From the IMG/VR virus record IMGVR_UViG_3300009432_000029, positions 1 through 31,463 of that record: 31,463 nucleotides of DNA. One strand, 5' to 3'. The translations under genes were made by a program, and so were the position numbers. Under the pieces are notes generated by a model. It saw only the letters and a program-made list of their open reading frames with translations. It was not told where the DNA came from and ran no database searches. Source of the stretch: a virus. Shown here piece by piece: positions 1 to 6,247 of this stretch. The first letter of the stretch is position 1, and each line of letters opens with the position of its first letter.

Positions 1-57
1 GACCCCGACGCCCTAGTTATTGGGTATACAGTAGGTGCGGACAACAGAATGCTATGC

Positions 58-95
58 GTTATTTAAAAAGAACTAATCAATTCTTTTTAAATAAC
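58..95. terminator. Perfect AT-rich hairpin closing the leftward operon
   Basis: Two 15-base arms (58-72 and 81-95) are exact reverse complements around an 8-base loop. The hairpin lies 11 bases past the stop of the last minus-strand gene. A/T-rich arms give runs of A and T on both strands, so it could terminate transcription from either side. There is no GC-rich stem core, so termination strength is uncertain. Positions 1-57 show no gene I can support. Confidence 0.7.
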
Positions 96-106
96 CCACA
101 AGGGAG

Positions 107-379
107 TTATCGGTAGGTTTTCAGCGAGAAGTCCATAGTTTTGCCGCTAGCCTTGCGGTCTAAGTACCGTTGGTATCTAGCCGCATCTGGTTCGGTCACC
201 ATACCCTTGGTACATCTTGGGCAGTTCTGCTTGTATAGGGTTAACCTACCACTGCCCTTGCACTTCTTGCAGGTGTAAGGTGTGAATGTAGCAACTTTTG
301 CTACAGGTGTTTTTACACTTTCGCTGCCTAAATCAACAGCGGTTCTTGCTCTAAGTATTGCTTCTTGCATTAATGTCAT
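107..379 (-). CDS. Small zinc-ribbon protein, unknown function
   Basis: A 90-residue protein. The middle carries a CKKCKGSGR...CPRC pattern, a four-cysteine zinc-ribbon arrangement resembling the cysteine-rich repeat of DnaJ. The start is set at ATG 379 because AGGAG lies about 8 bases upstream; the longer reading frame to 442 runs back through a hairpin and lacks a good ribosome binding site. It is the last gene of the leftward operon, separated from the gene before it by a 10-bp stem hairpin and followed by the 58-95 hairpin. The zinc site suggests nucleic-acid or protein binding, but no function can be named. Confidence 0.75.
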   Translation of the reverse strand: MTLMQEAILRARTAVDLGSESVKTPVAKVATFTPYTCKKCKGSGRLTLYKQNCPRCTKGMVTEPDAARYQRYLDRKASGKTMDFSLKTYR

Positions 380-412
380 AGTTGTTCTCCTGAGTGTTAA
401 GAAATATCCATA

Positions 413-436
413 AAGGGTACTCAACTGAGTACCCTT
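413..436 (-). other. Intergenic 10-bp hairpin
   Basis: Arms 413-422 and 427-436 pair perfectly around a 4-base loop (AGTT on the minus strand). It sits between the stop of the 452-1564 gene and the ribosome binding site of the 107-379 gene. No T-tract follows, so an RNA processing or stabilising hairpin, or a weak attenuator, is likelier than a full terminator. Confidence 0.7.
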
Positions 437-451
437 GAGCATAACTCTTAC

Positions 452-1564
452 TTACGCTATCGCTTCGAGTTCAGTTTTAGCTGCGGCTGCTGCTTTAACT
501 AATTCCTCGTACAAGCTCTGTGTGCTTTTCTTACCATCACGGTTGCTACTTTCGTAACGTTCCATTTTGGTCAGCGCCGCTTCTAGGTCTTCTATTTTGT
601 CCTCATCAGTCTTTTCAGGGGGCACTTTGTTCAAGATGATTTTTGCATACATATCATTCGGCACATAAGACCAATGTTGAATCACATTCCAAAGGTCTAT
701 GTTGTCGAAAAGGCGCTCTGCATACGGTGCCAATAGTTCGTATTGACACAACTTATGCTCAAGCGCCTCTACTTCGTCTTGGTCAGCGATTAGGTACTGA
801 CCAACTTCCCACTGTTCGTCAGCACATTTGTTGAGCGCAGCATTGAGTTTCGCTCTTTTCAGGTCAACGTAAGCTGAGAAAGACCAAATAGACCCATCTT
901 CTTTTACTTCTGTCTTATGGTGTGACTTGTATGCCAAACCAAGCCAGAAGACAGCACCCATTATGGAACCTTGCTTCAGTTTCCCTTGCTTGTCTCGCTG
1001 AATGACTTTAGAGCATATAAAGTCATTATCTATTACCTTACTCGCAAGGGCTTCGTCAACCACGAGCCCCATTTGAGCCATGATGTGTCGCCCAGCCTCA
1101 AAGGCCATAGTCTCTTTGGTGAGACTATTATTGAGATACTCATCTAATTCCGCAGGTTCATGGTAGCCTTTCGTGGTTCCACTAACGCCGCTTTCATCGC
1201 GTATCCAACGCGTTAGTAGGCTGATTTGTGGCGTTGCGTGCAGCGGCGTCCCATATCTACCATTCTTTATGGCTTTAGTGTCCTCAACACTTGACCAAAG
1301 GCTACCTAGGTAGTCGAGCTCTAACTGTGTCACCTCTTTGGCGGCATATAGGCTCTTACTCAGACCCTTGAATACTTCGCCTAATACGTCTAAACCACCA
1401 CCGGTAGCCACAAGCACCGAAGCGGTGACCATGCTTTCACCGAAATGCGCTTTACACGCTTTTTCGTGATCCCAAACCAGACCACTTGTGGTCCATTTGA
1501 CATTGCTCTGCACATTGAATGAACGAGGCGCGTTTTTCTTTAATAAATCGTCGATATGTTTGAT
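452..1564 (-). CDS. Hypothetical protein, probable ATC start
   Basis: I do not recognise this protein. The longest frame from a standard start (GTG at 1513) gives 353 residues, but that GTG has no ribosome binding site. The open frame continues upstream for 17 codons with a natural-looking sequence (KHIDDLLKKNAPRSFN) to an ATC at 1562-1564, preceded at 6 bases by AAGGGG that overlaps the stop of the gene before it. I therefore propose initiation at ATC, giving 370 residues. The C-terminal third is rich in charged helix-forming residues (EDKIEDLEAALTKMER), suggesting a coiled coil. There is no signal peptide and no clear membrane segment. It may be co-translated with the 1575-2273 gene. If ATC is not used, the GTG form is the fallback. 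Confidence 0.7.
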   Translation of the reverse strand: MKHIDDLLKKNAPRSFNVQSNVKWTTSGLVWDHEKACKAHFGESMVTASVLVATGGGLDVLGEVFKGLSKSLYAAKEVTQLELDYLGSLWSSVEDTKAIKNGRYGTPLHATPQISLLTRWIRDESGVSGTTKGYHEPAELDEYLNNSLTKETMAFEAGRHIMAQMGLVVDEALASKVIDNDFICSKVIQRDKQGKLKQGSIMGAVFWLGLAYKSHHKTEVKEDGSIWSFSAYVDLKRAKLNAALNKCADEQWEVGQYLIADQDEVEALEHKLCQYELLAPYAERLFDNIDLWNVIQHWSYVPNDMYAKIILNKVPPEKTDEDKIEDLEAALTKMERYESSNRDGKKSTQSLYEELVKAAAAAKTELEAIA

Positions 1565-1574
1565 AAATTTCCCC

Positions 1575-2273
1575 TTATAGGAATCTAGTTAGGTTGGCTA
1601 CTTCTTTAACTTCGGCAGGCTTTTTAGCCATGAAGTCTCGGACGTATTTATTGATCTGTTGCTCTGTGAACACAGAAGGGCTGATGCCCCTTGCGCTGCA
1701 CACTTGCAACAAACTGCTAAGTGCGGCCCCTTGTTGTGGAGACCACGAGGTGAACTCGCGTCCAGTTTCACCGTGATCTTTTGGCTCAATGGTCAACGTG
1801 TAACCTCTTGATTCAGCTATTTGCTGAGTTTTAAGGTCTTCGTTGTCATCGAAGTGCATACCAGGCTTGGTAGGCCACCCATGAATCGGAGCGTGTGGGA
1901 CTTCAACACCACCCTCATGACGCGTGTCATACGGCATGTTAAAATCGCAAGTCCAACCTGCGTCATTCATACCGACGCCTTTCGGAGCTGAGCTATCCCC
2001 AACGGTGTAACCTCTCTTATCACCTATTGAGTATTCTTTCATACGATCAAAGGCTTTTTTGCCTATGACAGTAAGAGCGAGTAATTCGCCCGATATACCC
2101 GCGATTGCTTCCAGTCTTAGACGGGTTGCAAGATCTGCTTTCGCTTTTGCGATAGCTTGTACTTCTTTATCTAACCATGTAGTATTTGGCACGGTGCTTT
2201 CCTTTGTGTTGATTGGGTGTACTAGCGTGATGGCAGCTGCAACTGCCGTTGCGTGTTCTTTAGCTAAGTTCAT
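1575..2273 (-). CDS. Hypothetical protein with two possible starts
   Basis: A 232-residue protein of unknown function. ATG 2273 has a GGAGAG site 7 bases upstream and overlaps the stop of the 40-residue gene (ATGA), so translation is probably coupled. A second in-frame start, GTG at 2190-2192 (residue 28), has its own AAGGA about 7 bases upstream. Two isoforms are possible, differing by an alanine-rich N-terminus (MNLAKEHATAVAAAITLV). The central region is rich in Gly, Pro, His and Asp with a DAGWTCDFNMP stretch; the C-terminus is helical. The stop TAA overlaps the presumed ribosome binding site of the next gene. Confidence 0.75.
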   Translation of the reverse strand: MNLAKEHATAVAAAITLVHPINTKESTVPNTTWLDKEVQAIAKAKADLATRLRLEAIAGISGELLALTVIGKKAFDRMKEYSIGDKRGYTVGDSSAPKGVGMNDAGWTCDFNMPYDTRHEGGVEVPHAPIHGWPTKPGMHFDDNEDLKTQQIAESRGYTLTIEPKDHGETGREFTSWSPQQGAALSSLLQVCSARGISPSVFTEQQINKYVRDFMAKKPAEVKEVANLTRFL

Positions 2274-2392
2274 AGCTCACTCTCCTCTATTAGGGCCCTA
2301 ACTCTGGCCGCTTCTACAATATCTCCACAGACTACTGCCGTGAAGAAAGCTTTTAACAATGCACTTCGGACGTTCTTTGTTCTATAGACCAT
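2270..2392 (-). CDS. 40-residue small protein
   Basis: A short gene: ATG at 2390-2392, TGA at 2270-2272, 40 residues beginning MVYRTKNVRSALLKAFFTAV and ending VRALIEESEL. AAGGGG lies 6 bases before the start. The stop overlaps the next start as ATGA, a classic coupling junction. The composition suggests a basic N-terminus, one amphipathic or weakly hydrophobic helix and an acidic end. It is the first gene downstream of hammerhead ribozyme 1, so it would be the first open frame on the RNA released by cleavage. Function is unknown. Confidence 0.75.
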   Translation of the reverse strand: MVYRTKNVRSALLKAFFTAVVCGDIVEAARVRALIEESEL

Positions 2393-2429
2393 GATGGTCC
2401 CCTTTATGTGAGTTAATGTGAGTGAATCT

Positions 2430-2482
2430 GCCTCATCAGTGCCATGGGATTAGTCATGACAGACACCCGTAGGTGTTTCGGC
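2430..2482 (-). ncRNA. Type II hammerhead ribozyme 1
   Basis: Read on the minus strand from 2482 to 2430. Stem II 3' strand GCC (2482-2480); core GAA (2479-2477); stem III ACACC/GGUGU (2476-2472 with 2467-2463), including the required A15.1-U16.1 pair, capped by UACG; C17 at 2462; stem I UGUCAUG/CAUGGCA (2461-2455 with 2446-2440), 7 pairs including one G-U, with an 8-base loop; core CUGAUGA (2439-2433); stem II 5' strand GGC (2432-2430). Predicted cleavage is between 2462 and 2461. Stem II is open, making it type II, and only 3 bp long before an A-A mismatch. It begins 6 bases after the stop of the 2489-2713 gene. A second copy lies at 2742-2798. Confidence 0.92.
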
Positions 2483-2488
2483 TAGGGA

Positions 2489-2713
2489 CTAAAAGCCAAA
2501 CTCAAGGATGTACTCAACAGATGTACCGTCAGACTTATCGCAAATATAAGAGTTGTAACGAAAAGCGACATCGTTGACCTCACCACCAGACGCGACACAA
2601 TCGGCTGCGAAAGACTCAGTAGGTGAGTCGAAGAAGAAAGGGCGAATGTTGATAAGTACGATGATGACTGCAAATGCTGCAAATGCTGCGAATGGTGCTT
2701 TGTAATCTTCCAT
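2489..2713 (-). CDS. Small single-TM membrane protein
   Basis: A 74-residue protein. Residues about 8-27 (FAAFAAFAVIIVLINIRPFF) form one hydrophobic membrane segment; the remainder is acidic and polar with two cysteines (DCVASG and YICDK) that could form a disulfide if exported. It has no signal-peptidase site I can support. AAGGA lies 8 bases before the ATG. The gene sits between the two hammerhead ribozymes, so double cleavage would release it as a single-gene mRNA. Function is unknown; small phage membrane proteins often act in superinfection exclusion or lysis, but nothing here decides this. Confidence 0.75.
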   Translation of the reverse strand: MEDYKAPFAAFAAFAVIIVLINIRPFFFDSPTESFAADCVASGGEVNDVAFRYNSYICDKSDGTSVEYILEFGF

Positions 2714-2741
2714 AGTGTGTTCCTTTGTATTGAGTGAAGCT

Positions 2742-2798
2742 GCCTCATCAGTGCCATGCGCTTAGTCATGACAGACACCTATTTCTAGGTGTTTCGGC
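2742..2798 (-). ncRNA. Type II hammerhead ribozyme 2
   Basis: Read on the minus strand from 2798 to 2742. GCC (2798-2796), core GAA (2795-2793), stem III ACACCUA/UAGGUGU (2792-2786 with 2781-2775) capped by a GAAA tetraloop, C17 at 2774, stem I UGUCAUG/CAUGGCA (2773-2767 with 2758-2752) with an 8-base loop, core CUGAUGA (2751-2745), and GGC (2744-2742) closing stem II. All conserved catalytic-core positions are present. Predicted cleavage is between 2774 and 2773. It begins 5 bases after the stop of the 2804-3067 gene and ends about 28 bases before the next start. Stem III has 7 pairs, two more than in copy 1. Confidence 0.93.
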
Positions 2799-2803
2799 TG
2801 GTG

Positions 2804-3067
2804 TTAGTTTGCATACATCGCTTGCCACATTCGCAGTAGCTCCCGGAAGGTAGCCATGTGGTTGTGCAACAATGCGTACTGCATCTTCAAGGACACGGTG
2901 TCCTTGAACCCGTGCTCCTCAACCATGCTCTTTCGCAGCACGGAGCTGTCGAAGTAGCAAACACCGGAGTACATGGTCACGATAACGCTGTGCTCCATAA
3001 CTCTGATGTGCGGACGGCCTATGCCGTACTTGTTTCCCGATACGCCTGTGTAGACTGATGAAGTCAT
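2804..3067 (-). CDS. Hypothetical protein, paralogue A
   Basis: An 87-residue protein starting MTSSVYTGVSG, chosen because GAGGAG lies 6 bases upstream of ATG 3067. It is a diverged paralogue of the protein at 3165-3440: both share MTSS.YTG..G.KYGI.RPH.R near the start, HGFKD in the middle and MYA at the end. No known domain is recognised. It follows two strong hairpins (3105-3158) and is itself followed within 5 bases by hammerhead ribozyme 2. An in-frame upstream ATG (MFEENS) exists in both paralogues, but its codons are the ribosome binding site, so it is unlikely to be used. Confidence 0.75.
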   Translation of the reverse strand: MTSSVYTGVSGNKYGIGRPHIRVMEHSVIVTMYSGVCYFDSSVLRKSMVEEHGFKDTVSLKMQYALLHNHMATFRELLRMWQAMYAN

Positions 3068-3104
3068 ACTGTTCTCCTCGAACATGGAACAGATGCGAAA
3101 GTGC

Positions 3105-3158
3105 ATCACAATACACACCACATAGGTATGTATTGTGATACCCACTCGCTAGTGGGTA
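3105..3158 (-). other. Tandem intergenic hairpins
   Basis: Two adjacent inverted repeats fill the gap between the paralogues. One has 15-base arms (3105-3119 and 3125-3139, one G-U pair in RNA) and a 5-base loop. The other has 8-base arms (3139-3146 and 3151-3158) with the 4-base loop AGCG on the minus strand. No U-tract follows. They could be RNase III-type processing sites or stabilise the mRNA end of the upstream gene. No hammerhead core is present here. Confidence 0.65.
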
Positions 3159-3164
3159 GGTGGG

Positions 3165-3440
3165 CTATGCGTACATAGCATCGTATATAGGCTTATTGCT
3201 CTCGAACGTATACGTGTCGCCTTGCGTCAACGCGTATTCTAGTTCTAATGCGAATGCATCCTTGAAGCCGTGCTTTCTAATATCGCGTCTGCTCAACACT
3301 GCACTATGGACTTTCTCCAACTCACCATCTGAGTCGGTGGTCACCATAGTCATGATGACGCACCACTTGTTGTAGCGTACATGTGGACGGTCGATGCCGT
3401 ACTTAGAACCGTGAACGCCTGTGTAGATTGATGAAGTCAT
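3165..3440 (-). CDS. Hypothetical protein, paralogue B
   Basis: A 91-residue protein beginning MTSSIYTGVHG at ATG 3440, with GAGGAG 6 bases upstream. It is probably the first gene of the leftward operon. It is a paralogue of the 2804-3067 protein, more similar at the N-terminus (KYGI.RPH.R) than in the middle. The leader and first codons of the two genes are nearly identical over about 45 bases, including the ribosome binding site, so the duplication included the translation start region. Function is unknown. Confidence 0.75.
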   Translation of the reverse strand: MTSSIYTGVHGSKYGIDRPHVRYNKWCVIMTMVTTDSDGELEKVHSAVLSRRDIRKHGFKDAFALELEYALTQGDTYTFESNKPIYDAMYA

Positions 3441-3673
3441 ACTGTTCTCCTCGAACATGAAAGGGACCCAAAGTAGGTTCAATGGGCTAAACTGCAACGA
3501 CTCTCTCCAGGATTGGAAACGAACCGAGGGTGCCACTGACGAGCGACACATACATAACAATCACTCAGTAATGTTCCCAAAACGGACGGAAAACGTTTTT
3601 CCACTTTCAATTTTTTTTATTTTTTATTAGAACAGTGTTACTATTGACATACTCCAACAGTAGGAAACACTCA
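3441..3673. promoter_or_regulatory. Divergent control region between leftward and rightward operons
   Basis: A 233-base gap with no supported gene. It should hold the promoter of the leftward operon and the first promoter of the rightward packaging block. Visible elements are a near-palindrome GGAAAACGTTTTTCC at 3588-3602, a T-rich tract at about 3611-3627, and a copy of the recurrent AACAGT motif at 3631-3645. On the minus strand a weak TTGGGA box with a TTATGT box 17 bases downstream lies near 3580-3555; this promoter call is tentative. Confidence 0.5.
3631..3645 (+). promoter_or_regulatory. AACAGT motif copy 1
   Basis: AACAGT-GTT-ACTATT followed by GACAT, 28 bases before the small terminase start. 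It is one of five related intergenic copies (also 5910, 10486, 17311 and 24684). One base departs from a perfect inverted repeat. It may be a phage promoter element or operator. Confidence 0.5.
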
Positions 3674-4177
3674 ATGACCCAACAAACATTGGCTGGACTC
3701 AGCGGGCAATACTCAGCTCTCGGCATCCAACGACTATCGATTCAGGAAGAAGTCTATGTCCAAAGACGAACGCAAGGACTCAACCCATTAGCTGCTGCTC
3801 GTGCTGCATCCTATGAAAAACCCGCTAAAGCAGTTGCTCTTCTTTCAGAGAGAGAGGACGTTAATTTATGCATCTCTTACATGCGTGAAATGTCCAGACA
3901 AGTTGCTATAAATTCCGGTGCAATAGATTTCACTAAAGACGATGCAACCTGCTTGTATTTAGAGGCGCATTCGACTAGCGAAACATCAGCAGAGAAGATT
4001 CGAGCGGTAGACTCACTGGTTAAACTGCACGGTCTTGCTACACCTGAGAAGGTAGAAATTAACGTGACTAACAGAGGTCAGATGGATCAGCTTGATGATG
4101 AAGCGTTACTTAAATTATCAGGACAGGATATCCAACTATCTCCGGACGATTACATGGTGATAGAAAATGATAACTAG
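3674..4177 (+). CDS. terS: Terminase small subunit
   Basis: A 167-residue protein directly ahead of, and overlapping by 11 bases, the large terminase gene. The N-terminal half (IQEEVYVQRRTQGLNPLAAA followed by ASYEKPAKAV) reads as a helix-turn-helix DNA-binding region typical of small terminases. The middle contains a helical segment (EKIRAVDSLVKLHGL) seen in the oligomerisation part of many family members; the C-terminus is acidic. The protein is expected to recognise the packaging site and regulate the large subunit. The start is ATG 3674, with TAGGA about 9 bases upstream. The assignment rests on architecture and position, not on catalytic residues. Confidence 0.85.
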   Translation: MTQQTLAGLSGQYSALGIQRLSIQEEVYVQRRTQGLNPLAAARAASYEKPAKAVALLSEREDVNLCISYMREMSRQVAINSGAIDFTKDDATCLYLEAHSTSETSAEKIRAVDSLVKLHGLATPEKVEINVTNRGQMDQLDDEALLKLSGQDIQLSPDDYMVIENDN

Positions 4178-5891
4178 AGTATGTGATGAGTGTAGAAAGA
4201 CCGTTGATAGGTTTCTTATGTATGACTCCGACCATTGTATGGAATGTGCTAAAGACCTAGACCTGTTTGTTCAGCCTGATAATCGCCAAAAGGTTTCTAA
4301 CATTGAGAAAGAGCAAGAGCGCGTCGCTGAAGAGAATGAAGAAGCGTTTAACAAGCAAGCTGAAGCAAAGAAAGAACTGGCGGAAAGAGCTTTATCACGA
4401 AGACGATTGCTCCCATTTATTAAGCGCGTAAATCCTGATTACATACCAGGGTGGGTTCATGCAGATATATGTGAACGATTAGAACGTTTCGCTATTGCCA
4501 TAGAAAATGGTGAGTCACCTAGGCTCATGATCACGATGCCCCCAAGACACGGCAAAAGTGAGATAGGCTCGAAAACATTCCCCTCTTGGTATCTCGGACG
4601 TAACCCGAAACATGAAGTGATGGTCTGCTCATACTCAGGAGATTTAGCGAAGGATTTCTCTCGTAAATGTCGTGACTTACTAGAGAACCCTAAGTACCAG
4701 TCGATGTTCAAAACCAGACTGTCAAAAGATAGTAAATCGGTAGAACGTTGGAATACATCAGCACAAGGCGCATTTACCGCAGCAGGTGTTGGTGGACCAA
4801 TAACAGGTCGTGGTTGTTCCCTTGGTATTATTGATGACCCTGTGAAAAACAGGGAAGAGGCAGAGTCAGAAACTACCCGACAAAATGTTAAAGATTGGTA
4901 CTCATCAGCGTTTTATACACGTCTTGCACCAGGAGGCGGGATTTTGGTCATACAAACCCGTTGGCATGATGATGACTTATCGGGGTGGTTACTCAATACA
5001 TTGGATGAAGCTAAGAAAGAAGCCGTGGAAGCAGGTTCACCATTAGACCCTTCAGTGGATAATTGGGAACTTGTTGAGTATCCGGCAATAGCGACACATG
5101 ACGAGAAATACAGACTCAAAGGGGATGCACTTCACGCAGACCGTTACCCAATAGAAGCATTGAATAAGATTAAACGAAACATGATCCCCCGAGATTGGGA
5201 GGCACTCTACCAACAAAAACCTGTGAGCGATGACGGTGACTACTTTACAAAATCGATGTTCAAGTATTACAAGCCCGGAGATTCACCGCCTCTCAATGAG
5301 ATGCGAATATACGCTGCTGCCGATTTGGCTATCTCTACTAAACAGACTGCCGATTACACTGTGTTTACCGTTGTTGGCATTGATAGAGAACAAAATATTT
5401 GGATCATCGATGTTATACGAGGTCGTTGGAATGCTTTGGGTCTTATTGACCGCTTGTTTGGTATACAAGAAAAATACAACCCCGAATTGTTTGGTATTGA
5501 GACAGGACAGATAGAATTAACACTTGAGCCGTTTATTATGAAAGCGGAACAGGAAAGAGGTCTATCGCTTCGCTATGAGAAACTAAGAACACGCGGCGTC
5601 GATAAAGGGACACGCGCTCGACCCATACAAGGCCGAATGGAACAGGGTAAGGTTTACTTCCCCACTGTTGAGTCGGTCCCGTGGATGTCAAGCCTCCAGA
5701 ACGAGTTATTGAAGTTTCCGTTAGGTAAAAACGATGACCAAGTGGATTCATTAAGTTGGATCGGACAAATGATAATGCTCTTCGGTATCCGTAATGAGAA
5801 GAAGGTAAAACCTAAAAAATCATGGAAAGACAAGCTTAAACAATACGGCGGTGGTAACAACGGCAAACATAAAAGTGGCATGGCTGCGTAA
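4167..5891 (+). CDS. terL: Terminase large subunit
   Basis: A 574-residue DNA-packaging motor and headful nuclease. The ATPase half shows the Walker A-type motif MPPRHGKSE (residues 124-132), Walker B LGIIDDP (219-225) and TRWHDDD (264-270) as the coupling segment. The nuclease half starts near ADLAIS with Asp386 as a likely metal ligand, and NDDQVDSLSW near the C-terminus supplies further acidic residues typical of the RNase H-like fold. An extra N-terminal four-cysteine cluster (Cys6, Cys9, Cys24, Cys27) looks like a small zinc finger, unusual for terminases. The start codon lies within the end of the small-subunit gene, so expression is probably coupled. Confidence 0.95.
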   Translation: MITRVCDECRKTVDRFLMYDSDHCMECAKDLDLFVQPDNRQKVSNIEKEQERVAEENEEAFNKQAEAKKELAERALSRRRLLPFIKRVNPDYIPGWVHADICERLERFAIAIENGESPRLMITMPPRHGKSEIGSKTFPSWYLGRNPKHEVMVCSYSGDLAKDFSRKCRDLLENPKYQSMFKTRLSKDSKSVERWNTSAQGAFTAAGVGGPITGRGCSLGIIDDPVKNREEAESETTRQNVKDWYSSAFYTRLAPGGGILVIQTRWHDDDLSGWLLNTLDEAKKEAVEAGSPLDPSVDNWELVEYPAIATHDEKYRLKGDALHADRYPIEALNKIKRNMIPRDWEALYQQKPVSDDGDYFTKSMFKYYKPGDSPPLNEMRIYAAADLAISTKQTADYTVFTVVGIDREQNIWIIDVIRGRWNALGLIDRLFGIQEKYNPELFGIETGQIELTLEPFIMKAEQERGLSLRYEKLRTRGVDKGTRARPIQGRMEQGKVYFPTVESVPWMSSLQNELLKFPLGKNDDQVDSLSWIGQMIMLFGIRNEKKVKPKKSWKDKLKQYGGGNNGKHKSGMAA

Positions 5892-5909
5892 TTTTGATAC
5901 AATCCATAT

Positions 5910-5925
5910 AACAGTAATACTTATT
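5910..5925 (+). promoter_or_regulatory. AACAGT motif copy 2
   Basis: AACAGT-AAT-ACTTATT followed by GACAT, in the 56-base gap after the large terminase gene. It has one extra base relative to copy 1 but keeps the trailing TTGACAT. TTGATA at 5894 and TAATAC 15 bases further could form a weak sigma70 promoter. Confidence 0.45.
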
Positions 5926-5947
5926 GACATTTATAACAGGGTAACTA

Positions 5948-6247
5948 ATGAACTTCAGACGGACTAATGGAGATATTGATTGGGCGGGGTTCAGTGCTAT
6001 TGCGGGGCTAGCCATAACAGTCTTGATTGGGTACACGCATTTAGTGCTAAACCCAGTAATAGAAGATGTTATAGAGAACAAAGCTGACATTAAAACCAAC
6101 AGTGCAGTAGCAAGGCGCGTAGAAATAACAGTAAACCGCGTTGACGTATTAATGACTAAACAGAATGAAACGCTAGGCAACCTTGCTGAGACCATCGATA
6201 AGCTTGCTGACAGAATTGACAATCAATCGAATACTGGGGGTCAGTAA
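5948..6247 (+). CDS. Small single-TM protein with coiled-coil tail
   Basis: A 99-residue protein with one hydrophobic segment at about residues 15-37 (FSAIAGLAITVLIGYTHLVL) and a C-terminal helical region (ETLGNLAETIDKLADRID) with heptad-like spacing. AGGG lies about 6 bases before the ATG. Its stop overlaps the portal start as TAATG. Its position between terminase and portal and its single TM make a holin-like or membrane-anchored role possible, but the endolysin is far away at 24736, so I do not assign a lysis function. Confidence 0.8.
   Translation: MNFRRTNGDIDWAGFSAIAGLAITVLIGYTHLVLNPVIEDVIENKADIKTNSAVARRVEITVNRVDVLMTKQNETLGNLAETIDKLADRIDNQSNTGGQ

Noticed and set aside
380-442. N-terminal extension of the zinc-ribbon gene to ATG 442
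   Set aside because: It would translate the 413-436 hairpin and lacks a good ribosome binding site, unlike ATG 379.
2482-2778. 98-codon minus-strand frame overlapping both ribozymes
   Set aside because: It runs through the ribozymes and the 74-residue gene in another frame and has low-complexity Ser/Leu composition.
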